Of a stretch of 64,000 nt of DNA, positions 35,001-44,489 are shown one piece after another (positions within the stretch are counted from its first letter, which is position 1; every line of letters begins with the position of its first letter). The stretch spans positions 5,766,001 through 5,830,000 of the forward strand of contig NC_091048.1 of NCBI RefSeq assembly GCF_963966145.1, given 5' to 3'. A program made the translations under genes and the position numbers. The notes below the pieces were generated by a model. That model made no database searches, was not told the DNA's origin, and saw nothing but the letters and a program-made list of their open reading frames with translations. The stretch comes from Tenebrio molitor (taxonomy: Eukaryota > Arthropoda > Insecta > Coleoptera > Tenebrionidae).

Positions 35001-36074
35001 ATGATTTATACTGTTTTGTTGAAACAAAAAATATTACGATTTTTTTTCTATTGTGACCGTCATTCAAATGAATTTGAGTCTGCCTCTCTCTCTTCACATA
35101 CTTTTTGATTTTTATGTTTTAACATACATATTTTAAATTACAAATAAAGAACGTTTACAAACTTATTAATAGGAGTAATAATAAAATAAATTGAAGTGCT
35201 TCAGGATCAATGAGGACTTATTTGGTTAAATATGTGGCCGAAATGACGGATATTAATATTTTTGTCTACTGAAAAAAACAGTCTTCGATTGTATCTAGTA
35301 TTTTAACTTTAAAACGCAAAAATAAGCAGTTTGCGTAAAATCCGAGGCCCATTTATAACCCTTCATTACCAATAATGTGAGTTTCATTCATCAGTGATTG
35401 ATTTGTCCTTGCTGTTCTCAACGATTAAGCGCCAACATGTCATTTGTTTTAATAACGATTTATTTGTGTCATCTGAATCGGTTACCATCCTTGCCGCCAC
35501 CACAATAATTGCAGCAACACACTCGACACGGAAATAAATGAATAAAAAAATTTCAGGGATGGTACATCGTAACTTACGCCTTGGGCATTTACCATTTAAA
35601 CCTCTTCATCGCATTTCTAACGCCGAAGATCGATCCGGCAATGGACTTCGATGGTGAGTGAGTGCGCTTTTTTGCAACGAAATCAAAGGTGGACTTTTAG
35701 CGGAAGAGAACGGCCCGGAGTTGCCAACAAGAGCCAACGAAGAGTTCAGACCGTTCATCAGACGACTGCCGGAGTTCAAGTTTTGGTACTCCGTGACGAA
35801 GAGCACCTTGATAGGTGTCGTCTGTACGTTCTTTGATTGTTTCAACATACCAGTATTCTGGCCGATATTGGTGATGTATTTCATTACTTTATTCTGTATC
35901 ACGATGAAGAGGCAAATCAAGGTAGGGTAACAGTTTCGGAAGATTTTCCAGTTGTTATGGTTGTGGGTGTTTCAGCACATGATAAAGTACAGGTATTTGC
36001 CTTTCACTCATGGTAAACCAAAGTATCAGGGACACGAAGAACCATCAGGAAAAGTAATCATTTCACCGAAATGA
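23001..36074 (+). CDS. RER1: RER1, Golgi-to-ER retrieval receptor
   Basis: Exons 23001-23072, then 23244-23348 (2a) or 23375-23479 (2b), 35557-35653, 35701-35921 and 35976-36074. Either choice gives 197 aa (human 196). RER1 is a four-pass cis-Golgi protein that returns escaped ER membrane proteins and unassembled subunits via COPI. Conserved blocks: GWYIVTYALGIYHLNLFIAF then LTPKIDP (60-86), LPTRANEEFRPFIRRLPEFK (near 100-120), the third and fourth helices with CTFFDCFNIPVFWPILVMYF and ITLFCITMKRQIKHMIKY. Exon 4 uses the TTTTAG acceptor at 35700 (47-nt intron), which restores the conserved E-E-N-G-P-L-P register. Intron 3 is about 12 kb and carries nested transposons. It is unusual in having two alternative exon 2 copies. 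Confidence 0.95.
23244..23348 (+). other. RER1: RER1 exon 2a
   Basis: 105 nt, 35 codons, phase 0 at both ends, AG before and GTACTT after. The product begins IYQSTLDRWTP, contains the RW pair and a hydrophobic LALLLGFGIRIV, and ends KQ just before GWYIV of exon 3. It aligns without gaps to the first membrane segment of other RER1 proteins (IYQ.xLD..TP....RW...). Confidence 0.92.
23375..23479 (+). other. RER1: RER1 exon 2b (alternative, probably mutually exclusive)
   Basis: 105 nt, 35 codons, phase 0/0, acceptor GTTCTAG, donor CAG|GTATTT. The product begins WYQGVVDRTVP, keeps D, P, RW and the closing Q at the same positions as exon 2a and as RER1 in general, and has a hydrophobic LSAFLLILVFMARV helix. 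It therefore encodes another version of the same first membrane segment. The gap to exon 2a is 26 nt, too short for a spliceable intron, which would keep the two exons from being joined to each other. Confidence 0.85.
24169..24587. mobile_element. TIR MITE with TACAGTGTGTCCAAAAAGTC ends
   Basis: Left TACAGTGTGTCCAAAAAGTC followed by TGGAAACA, right TGTTTCCAGACTTTTTGGAC followed by ACACTGTA; about 419 bp, TA-flanked, non-coding. Its flanks are themselves inverted (TATATAACCGGGAAAGT on the left, ACTTTCCCGGTTATATA on the right, about 24138-24604), suggesting that it sits inside, or extends, an older palindrome. Confidence 0.85.
25602..25756 (+). pseudogene. 5'-truncated 3' end of the 55.3-kb reverse transcriptase
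   Basis: About 140 bp nearly identical to 57346-57500: the last 44 codons of that RT (ESGDSKSKKFLFERISLAIQ ... FPDSALLSEIF) plus the start of its 3' UTR (AAAAAATGTTATGTAA). Only the extreme 3' end is present, as expected from aborted target-primed reverse transcription. Confidence 0.85.
25757..26194. mobile_element. Inner TIR element with CTTAAGGTATAAGATTATAT ends
   Basis: GTAACACTTAAGGTATAAGATTATATGGC on the left is inverted on the right (core ATATAATCTTATACCTTAAG). About 438 bp and non-coding, abutting the RT 3' scrap. Confidence 0.75.
26309..27044. mobile_element. TIR element, GGGGCATCGTATACGCGCAC family, copy A
   Basis: Left end TACAGGGGCATCGTATACGC, continuing through CACGTGAGAAATCGTGACTT; right end inverted and ending CCCGACCTGTA. 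About 736 bp and shares its TA with the previous element. The interior matches, in inverse orientation, 29000-29606 of copy B. Non-coding. Confidence 0.8.
27130..27830. mobile_element. TIR element with ACGCAAAAACTTCAGAGGAA arms
   Basis: Arms of about 60 bp: AACGCAAAAACTTCAGAGGA and on through ATAACATTTTTTTGCTTCAT near 27140-27190, mirrored at 27778-27825. Interior non-coding. Exact ends uncertain by several bases. Confidence 0.75.
28180..29606. mobile_element. TIR element, GGGGCATCGTATACGCGCAC family, copy B, with a nested palindrome
   Basis: Left TACCGGGTGGGGCATCATAT, right ATACGATGCCCCACCCGGTA; the next 40 bp (CGCGCACGCGAGAAATCGCC) are also inverted. 1427 bp. Without the nested 720-bp palindrome (28280-28999) it is about the size of copy A (26309-27044). 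Confidence 0.85.
28280..28999. mobile_element. 720-bp palindromic element inserted in copy B
   Basis: TACAGTGCATTTTTTTTAAC on the left, inverse on the right; arms of more than 200 bp and then a GC-rich inverted pair (GTCGAGCGGCCGCCAGAATA and its inverse) flank a loop at about 28520-28750. Copy A supplies the empty site: its inverse reads AAGGTATATTTGAG where B has AAGGTA-element-TTTGAG, so insertion was at TA. Confidence 0.85.
30802..31493. mobile_element. Non-autonomous hAT-like element with 8-bp target duplication
   Basis: Ends TAGGGATTGCAGTTGCTGGA and GCTGGATTGCAATCCCTA, flanked on both sides by GTGGCAAG (30794-30801 and 31494-31501), an exact 8-bp duplication as made by hAT transposases. 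Subterminal GGATCC/CCAGC motifs recur. 692 bp; no transposase. A hairpin around 31158-31250 (GGTATTTTACAGC / GCTGTAAAATACC) is internal. Confidence 0.9.
33263..33690. repeat. Dispersed repeat, less interrupted copy
   Basis: Matches the split copy at 25446-28179 in the same order. It contains CGCCAATCGGATGCGTTTGT and GTCGCGCATCGCGTAGCAAC, and in this copy a hairpin-like TTCACTCGGACGATTCCACC patch near 33595. Non-coding. Confidence 0.75.
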
Positions 36075-36470
36075 CGTGAATGGACTGTACATTATATAGA
36101 CACTGTAATTTAACGAGAAAAATATATTTGTGTAAAAATTTATGATATGATTGCGTATTTTTCAAGTATTGTTGGAGTGTGACGGTTTTGATTTCCTTCG
36201 CAAGAATCGCTGCTAAAACTATTTACTCTTACTCTTAAATTATTAGTTTCTGTTTTTTATAAGCATTTTCATAATGTATCTCGGTTATTTTTGTAATGTG
36301 AAATAACAATGTATTGCTAAAGAAAGCTCCAGTAATTTGGCCCCTTTCCATGGCGATTTTTCGAATTTTACTGGAGTTTAATAATGTAAAGTAACTCATC
36401 CCATGATGTTTTTCGTTTATTCAAACTGTTGAAATGTAAAATTTGTACATATATTATGTTTTTATCGTAC

Positions 36471-36476
36471 AATAAA
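36471..36476 (+). terminator. Poly(A) signal of RER1
   Basis: AATAAA about 400 bp past the RER1 stop codon; the sequence between is AT-rich 3' UTR-like. Confidence 0.5.
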
Positions 36477-36703
36477 TCATACATAACTCATAGTATGTTT
36501 TTAAGTTTTATTTATTTGGAAAAATAAAAAAGTTGTATTTATTTTTACTTATCCCATTTTACCATACAATTATTTATTATGATGTAACTCTTTATCCCCT
36601 TTTTTGCACGCGTGAGCAAGTTTAAATAACGAGCCGTAGGCTAATATCACAAGATGAAGATGTTGCTCTGGCTTCACAAAACTTTCATTCTCGCAGTGCT
36701 TTT

Positions 36704-36997
36704 ATGGGCAAAAAAAAAACTTGTAAAAAAACAATTATGGGTGCCAAAGTAAGTGAAAACAGTGATATTCCCGACGATGTGAAAGAAGCGGCAGAAAACT
36801 TGGAGCTTGGAGCTTCTTCCGGAAAAATCCAGACTGACATCTCAAACGACATGGCTGGAGATCCACCTCCGTGGCAGAAGGTTACGTGGAGCAGTGCATC
36901 GAAGAAAAAAAACATTGCTTCTAGCATTTTTGGTGGTGAAACTTGTACAGTAAATTATGATTCTGAGGTGCAAGCAAAATTGTTCTGCAGACTTTGA
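36704..36997 (+). other. Unassigned 97-codon frame
   Basis: The frame stays open about 80 nt upstream of its ATG (DEDVALASQNFHSRSAFMGK) and downstream is acidic/Ser-rich with PPPWQKVTW. It is not a family I recognise. It directly precedes a BEL/Pao pol scrap, so it may be part of a retrotransposon or an unrelated exon. Confidence 0.25.
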
Positions 36998-37059
36998 TTT
37001 GCCGTCAACTTCATCAGGAATACGAAATGTCTCCAACAATACCACTAAGACATAATAAA

Positions 37060-37200
37060 AATCAAAATTGATACGATCCACTACTGGACAGATTCTACAA
37101 TAGTACTCGCGTGGCTAGTAGGATCTCCTTGTAGCTTTAAAACTTTTGTTGCAAATAGAGTAAGGGAAATTTAAAATTTACCAGAATTACGACAGGTAGT
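37060..37200 (+). pseudogene. BEL/Pao-type retrotransposon pol fragment
   Basis: The plus strand at about 37089-37175 encodes DSTIVLAWLVGSPCSFKTFV then ANRVREI, the block after the RNase H region in BEL/Pao polyproteins (W-x-DS-T-I-V-L-x-W-L ... K-x-F-V-x-N-R-V-x-E-I). It is broken by a TAA immediately after EI, and nothing else of pol is intact. Confidence 0.6.
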
Positions 37201-37433
37201 AACCCTTGTGGTCACCGAGGCCGAGAATGCTGGCGCAAATCCTTCAATTTATTAATCAATTTTCCTCATTTCGGAAACTACGGCGAAGAATAGCTCTATG
37301 CCTTCGGTTTGCCGGGCCTCTGCAAAAAGAGAATAAGAAGAAACGGTTATAAGATAAGCATCCATCGACAGCGGAAATAATACTTCTCACGCAAAAGTCA
37401 AATTTCGAGCAGGAAATACGCGATTTAAAAATA

Positions 37434-38329
37434 TGTAGGTAGTGTAAAATAAATTTCTTTATTAACTTCCGGGTTACATCTCTCTCGTCGGGAGCTATTT
37501 ATAACAAACTTATTAACTTAACTAAAACTTAAACCTAGGACTTACCCTAACTTATGCCTAAACCTTAAAACTACACAGCACCTCACGGTGGTCCTTTCAC
37601 ATGCGTCTCTCCACTGGTCAACCCTCGTCCTCGGCTTCGAAAAATAGTCCCGAAAAGGGGGACCGACACCTCACCACCTGCCGAGCAACCTGCCCGCCGG
37701 CTTTTTACAAACACTGCGATCCGCGGAGGACCCAACCGGACTACTCTGGGAGAACTTCTTCCGGCTCCGACCCTCACCGCCGCCGTCCTATCACAAAAAC
37801 AAAAACCAGCAGAAGCGAAGCAAGATAAGGACACAAAAAGTTGTCCGTCCCGATAACTGCTCGATTCCTGTCGAGGTCACGCTATCACCAGGACGAACAA
37901 CGCTTGGTCAAAAAAATGGAAATCGAAAGGAAATTTACCGAGTTCCTCCTTATCCCACAGGAAAACCGGAGACGAAGATCCTCCCTTCGGTGCGGGGTTG
38001 TGGAGGCGCTTCCTTGGTGAGGTGGGGACGGCGTCCCAGCGATCAGGGGAAGAATCTATCCGCAACTCAGCGACGGTCGGAACCACTGTGCACCTTTTCA
38101 TCGAGGGGCCCTCTAATCCGCGCTAGGCGTCGGTCCATACAGGACACACGACACTACTTCTGGGACCCCATCACGTCTTCACACCTTCACACTTGAACTG
38201 CGCGTCCACCACTCACTATCACTACTTTATTTCCCCTGCGACGGTCGTGTTCCTCCAAAAAACCTCGCTCCGGAAGGCGCGAGTGTCTTCCGCGAGATGG
38301 TGATGGCGGGAAAGTTTTGAAACGTAACA
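37434..38329. repeat. GC-rich block, possible solo LTR
   Basis: About 0.9 kb much richer in GC than its surroundings, starting TGTAGG and ending GTAACA (TG..CA type ends). On the minus strand it ends with CCGGAAGTTAATAAAGAAAT, an AATAAA-containing tail typical of an LTR R/U5 boundary. No partner LTR, primer-binding site or clean target duplication is seen, so the call is tentative. Alternatives: a retrogene leader or a CpG-rich regulatory island. Frames inside look like chance. Confidence 0.35.
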
Positions 38330-38456
38330 GTAGACAAGTAACTTAAAACAGTTAAACAATTTACAATTAGATAAGACAATACTTTTATATTTTGCAATTA
38401 TTTTGAGTAGTTTTTTGTATTGATATGAAATGAAAATTTTCTGATTATCAGATCAA

Positions 38457-40051
38457 AATGCCAAATTTGGAATATAACGCGAGAGTATCTCGAAATGTGG
38501 CTACGGAAAGATTCACAATTGCAAGAGATGTCCTTACGTGACCAAATCACTTTTCTACGTCGTGAATCACGCGAAATGTCACGGGTTGCCACTCGAATCA
38601 TCCAGATGCGGAAGAAACGATTTGGAAAAGTACTACTGCAAGGACTGCAATTTTGAAACCGATCTTATGGTAATTTTAAAGCAACATTTCAGGGAATATC
38701 ACAGAAAGGACACTGATTGTGTGCAAGATCAACCAAAAAATGACGCTGTAGTGAAAAGCTACATTTGTCAAAAGTGTTCGTTTGAAACAGATTCGGTTTT
38801 ACTGTGGATCAAACACTTGGAAAGTTGATGTTTAAATACAGAAGAAGAATGTGAGAACGTACGTACAGTGTTTTGCAGTGATGAAGAGTGGTACCGATGC
38901 GAGTGTTGTTCCTTTAAGACAAAGGAGGCAACAGTTTTGGAAGGACACCAGGCCGCAAATCACTCACTCCACCAGAAGGAAATATTTCGTTGTTTTCATT
39001 GCAAATACAAAGGAAAAACCAAAAATGATCTAAGGGAACAAGTAAATTATAAACACTCATGAAGCTGAACACTGATTGCATTGTAACGAATGTCTAAAAG
39101 TTATTCCAATCGCAAATTCATAAGAAACTTCAACACTTTGCAGATGGCATCCAGTGGTATAATTGTGATACATGCGAATTTAAAACGAAATGGAACGACT
39201 CCCTAAAACGACATAAGGCAATTCATCTCTTAGCAGATGACATCCAGTGGTATAAGTGTGATAAGTGCGAATTTTGAACGAAACGAAACCGCTGCCTAAA
39301 ACAGCCTAAGAAAAATAATCTGTCAGCAGATGCTGTTCAGTGGTGTAGCTGTGATAAATGCAAATACAAAACGAAATATAAGAGCTACATTAAAGAACAC
39401 AAGACAATTCCACAATTCATCTCTCAGCGGATGCCATCCAGTGGCATAAGGGTACTTATGACACTTATACCACTGGATGGCATCCGCTGAGAGATGAATT
39501 TAAAACGAAACGATGCGTCTACCTAAAACAGCATAAGAAAAATCTGTCAGAAGATGGTGTTCACTGGTATAAATGGTATAGCTGTGATAAATGCAAATAC
39601 AAAACGAAATATAAGCGCTACATTAAAGAACATAAGACAATTAATCTCTCAGCAGATGCCATCGAGTTGTATAATTGCGATAACTGCAAATTTGAAACGA
39701 AATAGAAAGACTCCCTGAAAGGACATAAGCAAATTAATCTCTCAGCAAGCGAAACGTATAGCAACATAAGAAAAGTACCTACCTAATTTGTTAGCATATC
39801 TGCATGTACAGTCATTAAATCGCTAAACATTCAATGCTCAACAAACAGTCCAAAAAGAACTGTCCATATAATATCCAAAAAATGCAGACTCGTATTCGGT
39901 GGTTTCCGTGTGAGAAGTGTAATTTTAAAATAAAATTTGAACGCAGCTTAAAAAGGCACAAGAAAATATTGTCACACGTTCAACGTAAATCTGGCGAAGA
40001 AATAGAATTATTTTACTGTTTCAATTGTGAATATAAATTGATGAGAAAATA
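38457..40051 (+). pseudogene. Dead copy of the C2H2 zinc-finger gene family
   Basis: Starts like the intact gene at 49529 (ATGCCAAATTTGGAATATAA) and follows it through the first five finger-like units, but with frameshifts and stops: the CGNVATERFTIA frame shift near 38500, TGA at 38826, TGA at 39060, TGA near 39276 and TAG near 39705, plus lost fingers and an 87-bp palindrome (39414-39500). The last part (39834-40051) keeps a finger, CEKCNFKIKFERSLKRHKKI, and a terminal CFNCEYK. It is then cut by a LINE 3' end on the other strand. Downstream finger DNA is also found after the 45-kb relative. Confidence 0.85.
39414..39500. repeat. Palindrome inside the zinc-finger pseudogene
   Basis: AATTCATCTCTCAGCGGATG through CCATCCAGTGG is repeated inverted 15-20 bp later. 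The arms are finger-linker sequence, so a linker has been copied back in inverse orientation. Confidence 0.8.
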
Positions 40052-41045
40052 ATAATAATAAGGACTTTATTAAGGAAAACGAAAAAAAAAGAAGCATACA
40101 AGTCAATATAAATATTAGAGCAGAAAAAAGAAAAAAAAGACAAAGTCTAGCCACAGCTACTCTACTTAACCACAAATGAAATAATTAAAAAGAAATAAAA
40201 AACGAAAATAATAGGGGAATCAAGAAAGTGAGATAACCACGAAACAAGAAAAATAAAAAAATCCTATGTGTAATACAAACAAAGAAAGAAAAGAGTACAG
40301 ATTTAAAAAAAAATGTCAATACGCAAAAATATGCTTACTGTAAACGAAGACAACTAAGACAATATGAACTAAAAAAGTTATAGCAACAAAAAATAATTAT
40401 AAAAATAACATCATCATCAAATATCATTCCAAAGAAAGAACTGTTTTAATTTTGCACGGAAGCTGTTTACTATTTTGCAAGTTCTGAATAATTCTACGGT
40501 GTTGAATAATCTGCCGACGTGATACGTAAATGATCTTCTGAAAACTGCAGTATGATATTTTGGCATTGACAAGTTATAAACAAGTCGAAGTTTAACGTCA
40601 TTAAGGCTTCTGCGAGATTTAAATTTTCGTCTAAGATATGCGGGTTTAGTAGCCTAAGAAACATTTTAAAAGCACACACGGAGAGATGATACTGAAAAAT
40701 GTTCTCCACATGCAGCCATTTGAGTTCATTTATTTTTGTAGAAATGTGATCGTATTTACTGATCTGATCTAAGCAAGGATAGTAAATAATTAAGCAGTAA
40801 TTAAAATGTGAGGGCATAAGACTCACATAGCTTTTTTTTCATTTAAATATTTAAAATACGATACCTAGTTGGAATAAAGCAACTAATATAGTGCATTTGT
40901 TTTCATCAACAGATCGAATACAGTCAACAACGGCTAAGGCAGATGTAGTGCTGCGCCTTTTTTGAAATCCAGATTGTTCCTCTGGTATGATACCCTCTAA
41001 AGTAATATAATTATACAGCATTTCCAAGCAGTCAATTGTTTTCGA
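40050..41045 (-). pseudogene. LINE reverse transcriptase remnant
   Basis: Minus strand. Around 41000-40865 it reads EEQSGFQKRRSTTSALAVVD then CIRSVDENKCTILVALFQLG, the RT region preceding the catalytic Asp (normally ...F.KAFD). At 40826-40500 it continues with PSHFNYCLIIYYPCL, INELKWLHVENIFQYHL, FKMFLRLLNPHIL, the C-terminal end of Jockey/CR1-like polymerases, frameshifting into VGRLFNTVELFRTC near 40500. An A-rich segment ends at a GTTATT/AATAATAATAAGG microsatellite (about 40050), the likely 3' tail. The YADD part is deleted. It is inserted at the end of the zinc-finger pseudogene. Confidence 0.8.
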
Positions 41046-42039
41046 GTTATGACGTCATCTGTAGTTTTTTTTAAATAGAAACCCCCTATTTTTTTTCTTG
41101 ATTCTGATAGCCCTTTTAATTGTCTAAATGATAGTATAAAAATGTTGTTACCTTACATAAGGAAATTTTTGAGAAAAAAAATAATAAAGTTCGAAAAAAT
41201 AAATTTTATAACGAACAAAAACAAGTCAAAAAATCAAGTAGGTAAATCAAACAGTCAAATGTTACTGTCAATTTCATTCGTATGTGTTATTTGTTTTTTG
41301 TAATATCTAGTTGTTAAAGGTGGCTTTCCGGACTGTTTGTCACCATGTAAACAACCTCATAACGGCCGGAGTCCGTTATAGGTGTCCGTTATGAGCGGGA
41401 GCGGCCGTTATAAATGACTAAATAACTATAGCAACGTAGATCTAAACTTTATTTTTCAACTTTTTTACAATTGGTACAATAATTAATGTTTAATGTTATG
41501 AGACACACCTTGAATTAATCGAAATCCGTATGCCACTAGCAGATGTAGACGAGATCGAAGATGATGCTTCAGAATTTTAACACCAACACAAGCGCGATTT
41601 TGCAGGGAATAACGATGACTTCACTTGCTCTGCGGCCATCCGGACATCGGGAATATCTCGATTGCGATTTTTTATTGATTTCAGTCGTTTATTTGCAACG
41701 GAAAGTTAAGTGTTGAACAAATCTGACAAACAGCAGCAAATCGAGACAAGATTGAAGTTGATGCTTCACTAACACAAGCGCGATTTTGCAGGCAATAACG
41801 ATGACCTCACTTCCGGGCATCGGGAATATCTTGATTGCGATTTTTTATTGATTTCATTCACTTATTTTCAACGGAAAGTTAAGCGTTGAACAAATCTGAC
41901 AAACAACATTGAAAAAATTTTTTTTCACAAACAGCGATTGACATGACGACGTCCTCCGCACACTTATTAATCATTCGGTTTTTTCGATGGCGGTGAAAAA
42001 AATGTATTTCAAAAAGATAATTTTGAACGAATCATAGAG
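41046..42039. other. Non-coding, with a tandem duplication
   Basis: No gene. A short inverted GGCCGGAGTCCGTTATA/TAACGGACACC-type motif lies near 41360-41415. The tandem at 41563-41912 is given separately. Confidence 0.4.
41563..41912. repeat. Tandem duplication, about 170-bp and 150-bp units
   Basis: GATGCTTC...ACACAAGCGCGATTTTGCAG at 41563 recurs at 41760, and both continue through TTGCGATTTTTTATTGATTT and GGAAAGTTAAG(T/C)GTTGAAC. The second unit lacks two short pieces. Non-coding. Confidence 0.8.
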
Positions 42040-42190
42040 ATATTACAAAAACTATTGTACAATACACGTCCGTTAGGGCCTTTACAGCCTCGCCAGTATT
42101 ATTCGACTCGCTCTGCGAGCTCGTCTCACAAAATCTCTGGCTCGGCAGTAAAGGCTATCCTAACGGACTTCTACTGTAAAATACTATTAC
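42040..42190. repeat. Foldback repeat with GTCCGTTAGG arms
   Basis: GTCCGTTAGGGCCTTTACAG on the left against CTGT/GTAAAGGCTATCCTAACGGAC on the right, with an inner GACTCGCTCTGCGAGCTCGTC hairpin. Flanks TTGTACAATACAC and TCTACTGTAAAA continue weakly. Probable MITE. Confidence 0.65.
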
Positions 42191-42678
42191 AAAACGTTTT
42201 TGAAAATGACTCATTTAAAAGAAACACAACGTATAGAAATTTTCATTTTGATAGGATGCGATAGATAAAACTGAAACAGGAGGAATTTCTTCCTAAACTT
42301 GCTTATTGTCAACAAGCTGGGGGATGGCAATTCGAACATTTAATTCCATAATTTTAAGTACTTAGTAATACAGTTTTTGACATGCATATCTCGTCGATAT
42401 AACGATTTTAAAATTAAATTAGTAATCTGGCTAATACAAACGGTTTAAAAGTTGCCCGTACCCACGTGGTATCAATATCTCTTTCTTTGTCGCTCTTGGA
42501 ATTTGTACGTTGTCACTCTCTCTCTCTCTCTAATGTTCACGACAATGCTGCATACGCGCAAGATATACCAACGCTTCATTTACCTATTATAAGATCGTTG
42601 TATTTCACCCGATATATTTATTTGAATACAGCTCAGAGTGATTTAAGTCATTCTCATTTTCCCCGGCCGCCACTATAC

Positions 42679-42712
42679 CACAGTAGATTTACTCATGAGT
42701 AAATCTACTGTG
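42679..42712. repeat. Perfect 34-bp palindrome
   Basis: Arms CACAGTAGATTTACTCA and its exact inverse with no loop, immediately 5' of the recombinase pseudogene. Confidence 0.9.
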
Positions 42713-44130
42713 CGATATACAAGCATTGGCCGAACAAGCGGAATCAAGAATAATACCGGCGAAGTCAAAAGACGCATACATCAAGGAATATGAAAAGTTT
42801 GTAAAGTGGATGGAACTGAAAAAAGCCAAAAATGTAGATGAAACGTTGAGGCTTGCTTATATGATGGAAATGGTAAGTTGATAAACAGATTAAATCGTAA
42901 ATTTTATACTTATTTGACTTTTTTTTTCAGTCTAAGACATATAAATGTTCAACGGTATGGTGCATTCATTCAAAATTGCAGGCAATGTTAAGATTAAAAA
43001 GTGGGATAGACATATCAAAGTATAATAAGCTACATGCATTTATGAAAAGTTTGAACAAGGGGCACGAGCCAAAAAAGTCTTGGGTGTTTACGGACGAAGA
43101 TTTACGAAAATTTTTCATTGATGCTCCTGACGCTAGCTTCTTGTTTTTAAAGGTATGTGTATGAATTTTCTCTAAAAAAAGTCAGATAATGCTTTCAATT
43201 TTCAGGTTGTCACCATTTGTGGAATTTTTGGTTCGTGTAGGAGACAAGAAATGTGTGATTTGCGAATGTCTGATGTTAAAGAAGAAGGTTCTATGTTGGT
43301 GGTCAACATTCGTCCGTTAAAAACGGACAAAGGCCGGAAATTCGTTATTGTAGATGATGACGGTGGCATACCATACGTTCAGTTGTTTAAAAAGTATCTT
43401 TCTCTTCGCCCAAGCAATGTTAACACCGACAGAGTATTTTTAAAATATGAATCTGGCAGATGTATTCGCCAAGTTGTAGGAATTAATACTTTCGGAAAAT
43501 GTCCCTCATGGGCGTAGCAAAGGGGGGGGGCAGGTGGGCCCGGCCCACCCCAGAATCCTTCTGGCCCACCCCAGAATAAAAGTAAAACACATTAAAAACA
43601 ATATACATCTGCAATATCTATCTATCGTCTGTCTGTGGTTTAAAATCTGGCCCACCCCAGCAAAAAATCATTGCTACGCCCTTGATGTCCCTCTCTAGTA
43701 GCGCGTTTCTTAAAGCTGCCAGACCCTGACAAATACGCTGGTCATGCATTTAGGTAGTTTACTGTCATTCTATAAATAAATTAAAGATTAAGAATGATAT
43801 TTTTTCTGGCGGACGTCTGCTACAATTATGGCAAATGGCGGAATGGACATAGATAAACTTAAGCGTCAAGTTGGTTGGAAGTCTTCTACAGTAGCAGCGA
43901 GTTATATTGAAGAATCCATCACAAACAGGACGAAGGTATCAAAACTCATCGCTGGAATGGTCAGTGGTGAAAATACTAGTGTCTCAGTTGCTGCTAAGGG
44001 GGAAATAAACTACCTGTCTAGACCATCTACATCACATAATGTTACTGAAAGCCAGAAGACAAAATCTGGAGCTAATCAGATTCAGATATCTAATAATGAA
44101 AATTGTACCTTGAATTTCTACCTTAATTAG
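42713..44130 (+). pseudogene. Crypton-like tyrosine recombinase, disrupted
   Basis: Exon pieces: about 42713-42872, 42931-43152, 43206-43506 continued at 43693-43753, and 43809-44130. Introns are 58, 53 and 55 nt. The product matches the insect Crypton-type YR family: an N-terminal helical part (KDAYIKEYEKFVKWMELKK), a core start YNKLHAFMKSLNKGHEPKKS, catalytic Arg in IFGSCRRQEM, LKTDKGRKFVI, the H-x-x-R box GHAFRR-T-S, VGWKSS, and the nucleophile Tyr in VAASYIEESI. All catalytic residues are visible, but it is broken twice: a 178-bp MITE (43507-43684) brings a stop codon (TAG) 13 bp after its left end, and the acceptor of the last intron reads CTG instead of CAG at 43806-43808. No start ATG is visible in frame. 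Confidence 0.8.
43507..43684. mobile_element. hAT-like MITE in the recombinase ORF
   Basis: Ends CATGGGCGTAGCAA and TTGCTACGCCCTTG, with ATGTCCCT duplicated exactly on both sides (43499-43506, 43685-43692). Removing the element and one duplicate restores the K-C-P-S-L-V-A-R frame. GGCCCACCCCAGAA repeats lie inside. Confidence 0.92.
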
Positions 44131-44489
44131 TTATGTTGTTATTTCAATAATTTATTTTCAATAAAGATAGCGATGAAGTTATAATGTTACCTATATACCT
44201 TGTTTCCTTGACAACCTTTAAAACTCGGCGTGCTTGAATCGCCTGTTTTCGCACGCTCAGGCGTGCTTAAAACGGCGATTCTGATACAGGTATAATAAAA
44301 AATGTATTTCAAAAAGATAATTGTGAACAAAAAACGCGTGTTTACCCGATTCCGTTCCTAATGCCGGAGTGACACTGCAGTCACGTGATATTCCCCACAC
44401 TCTACCTTGACCTTCGTCCATATTTTATGAACGCGGTCCTGTTGAACAGGTGTTGAACGATCTATTGACATTTGACAGATTTAACGACT

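Larger units (their letters stand above)
23480..35556 (+). other. RER1 intron 3 (about 12 kb) with nested repeats
   Basis: No host gene is seen inside. It holds a TIR MITE (24169-24587), a chain of nested elements (25519-29606), a hAT element (30802-31493) and a repeat copy (33263-33690). The remaining sequence (about 29607-30801, 31494-33262 and 33691-35556) is AT-rich and featureless to me. Confidence 0.75.

Noticed and set aside
35654..35688. 35-nt intron for RER1 using the AG at 35688
   Set aside because: Too short, poor acceptor, and adds residues not in the family. The AG at 35700 gives a 47-nt intron and the conserved register.
37583..38196. Several frames in the GC-rich block
   Set aside because: Overlapping frames on both strands with no recognisable domain; expected by chance in GC-rich DNA with few stop codons.
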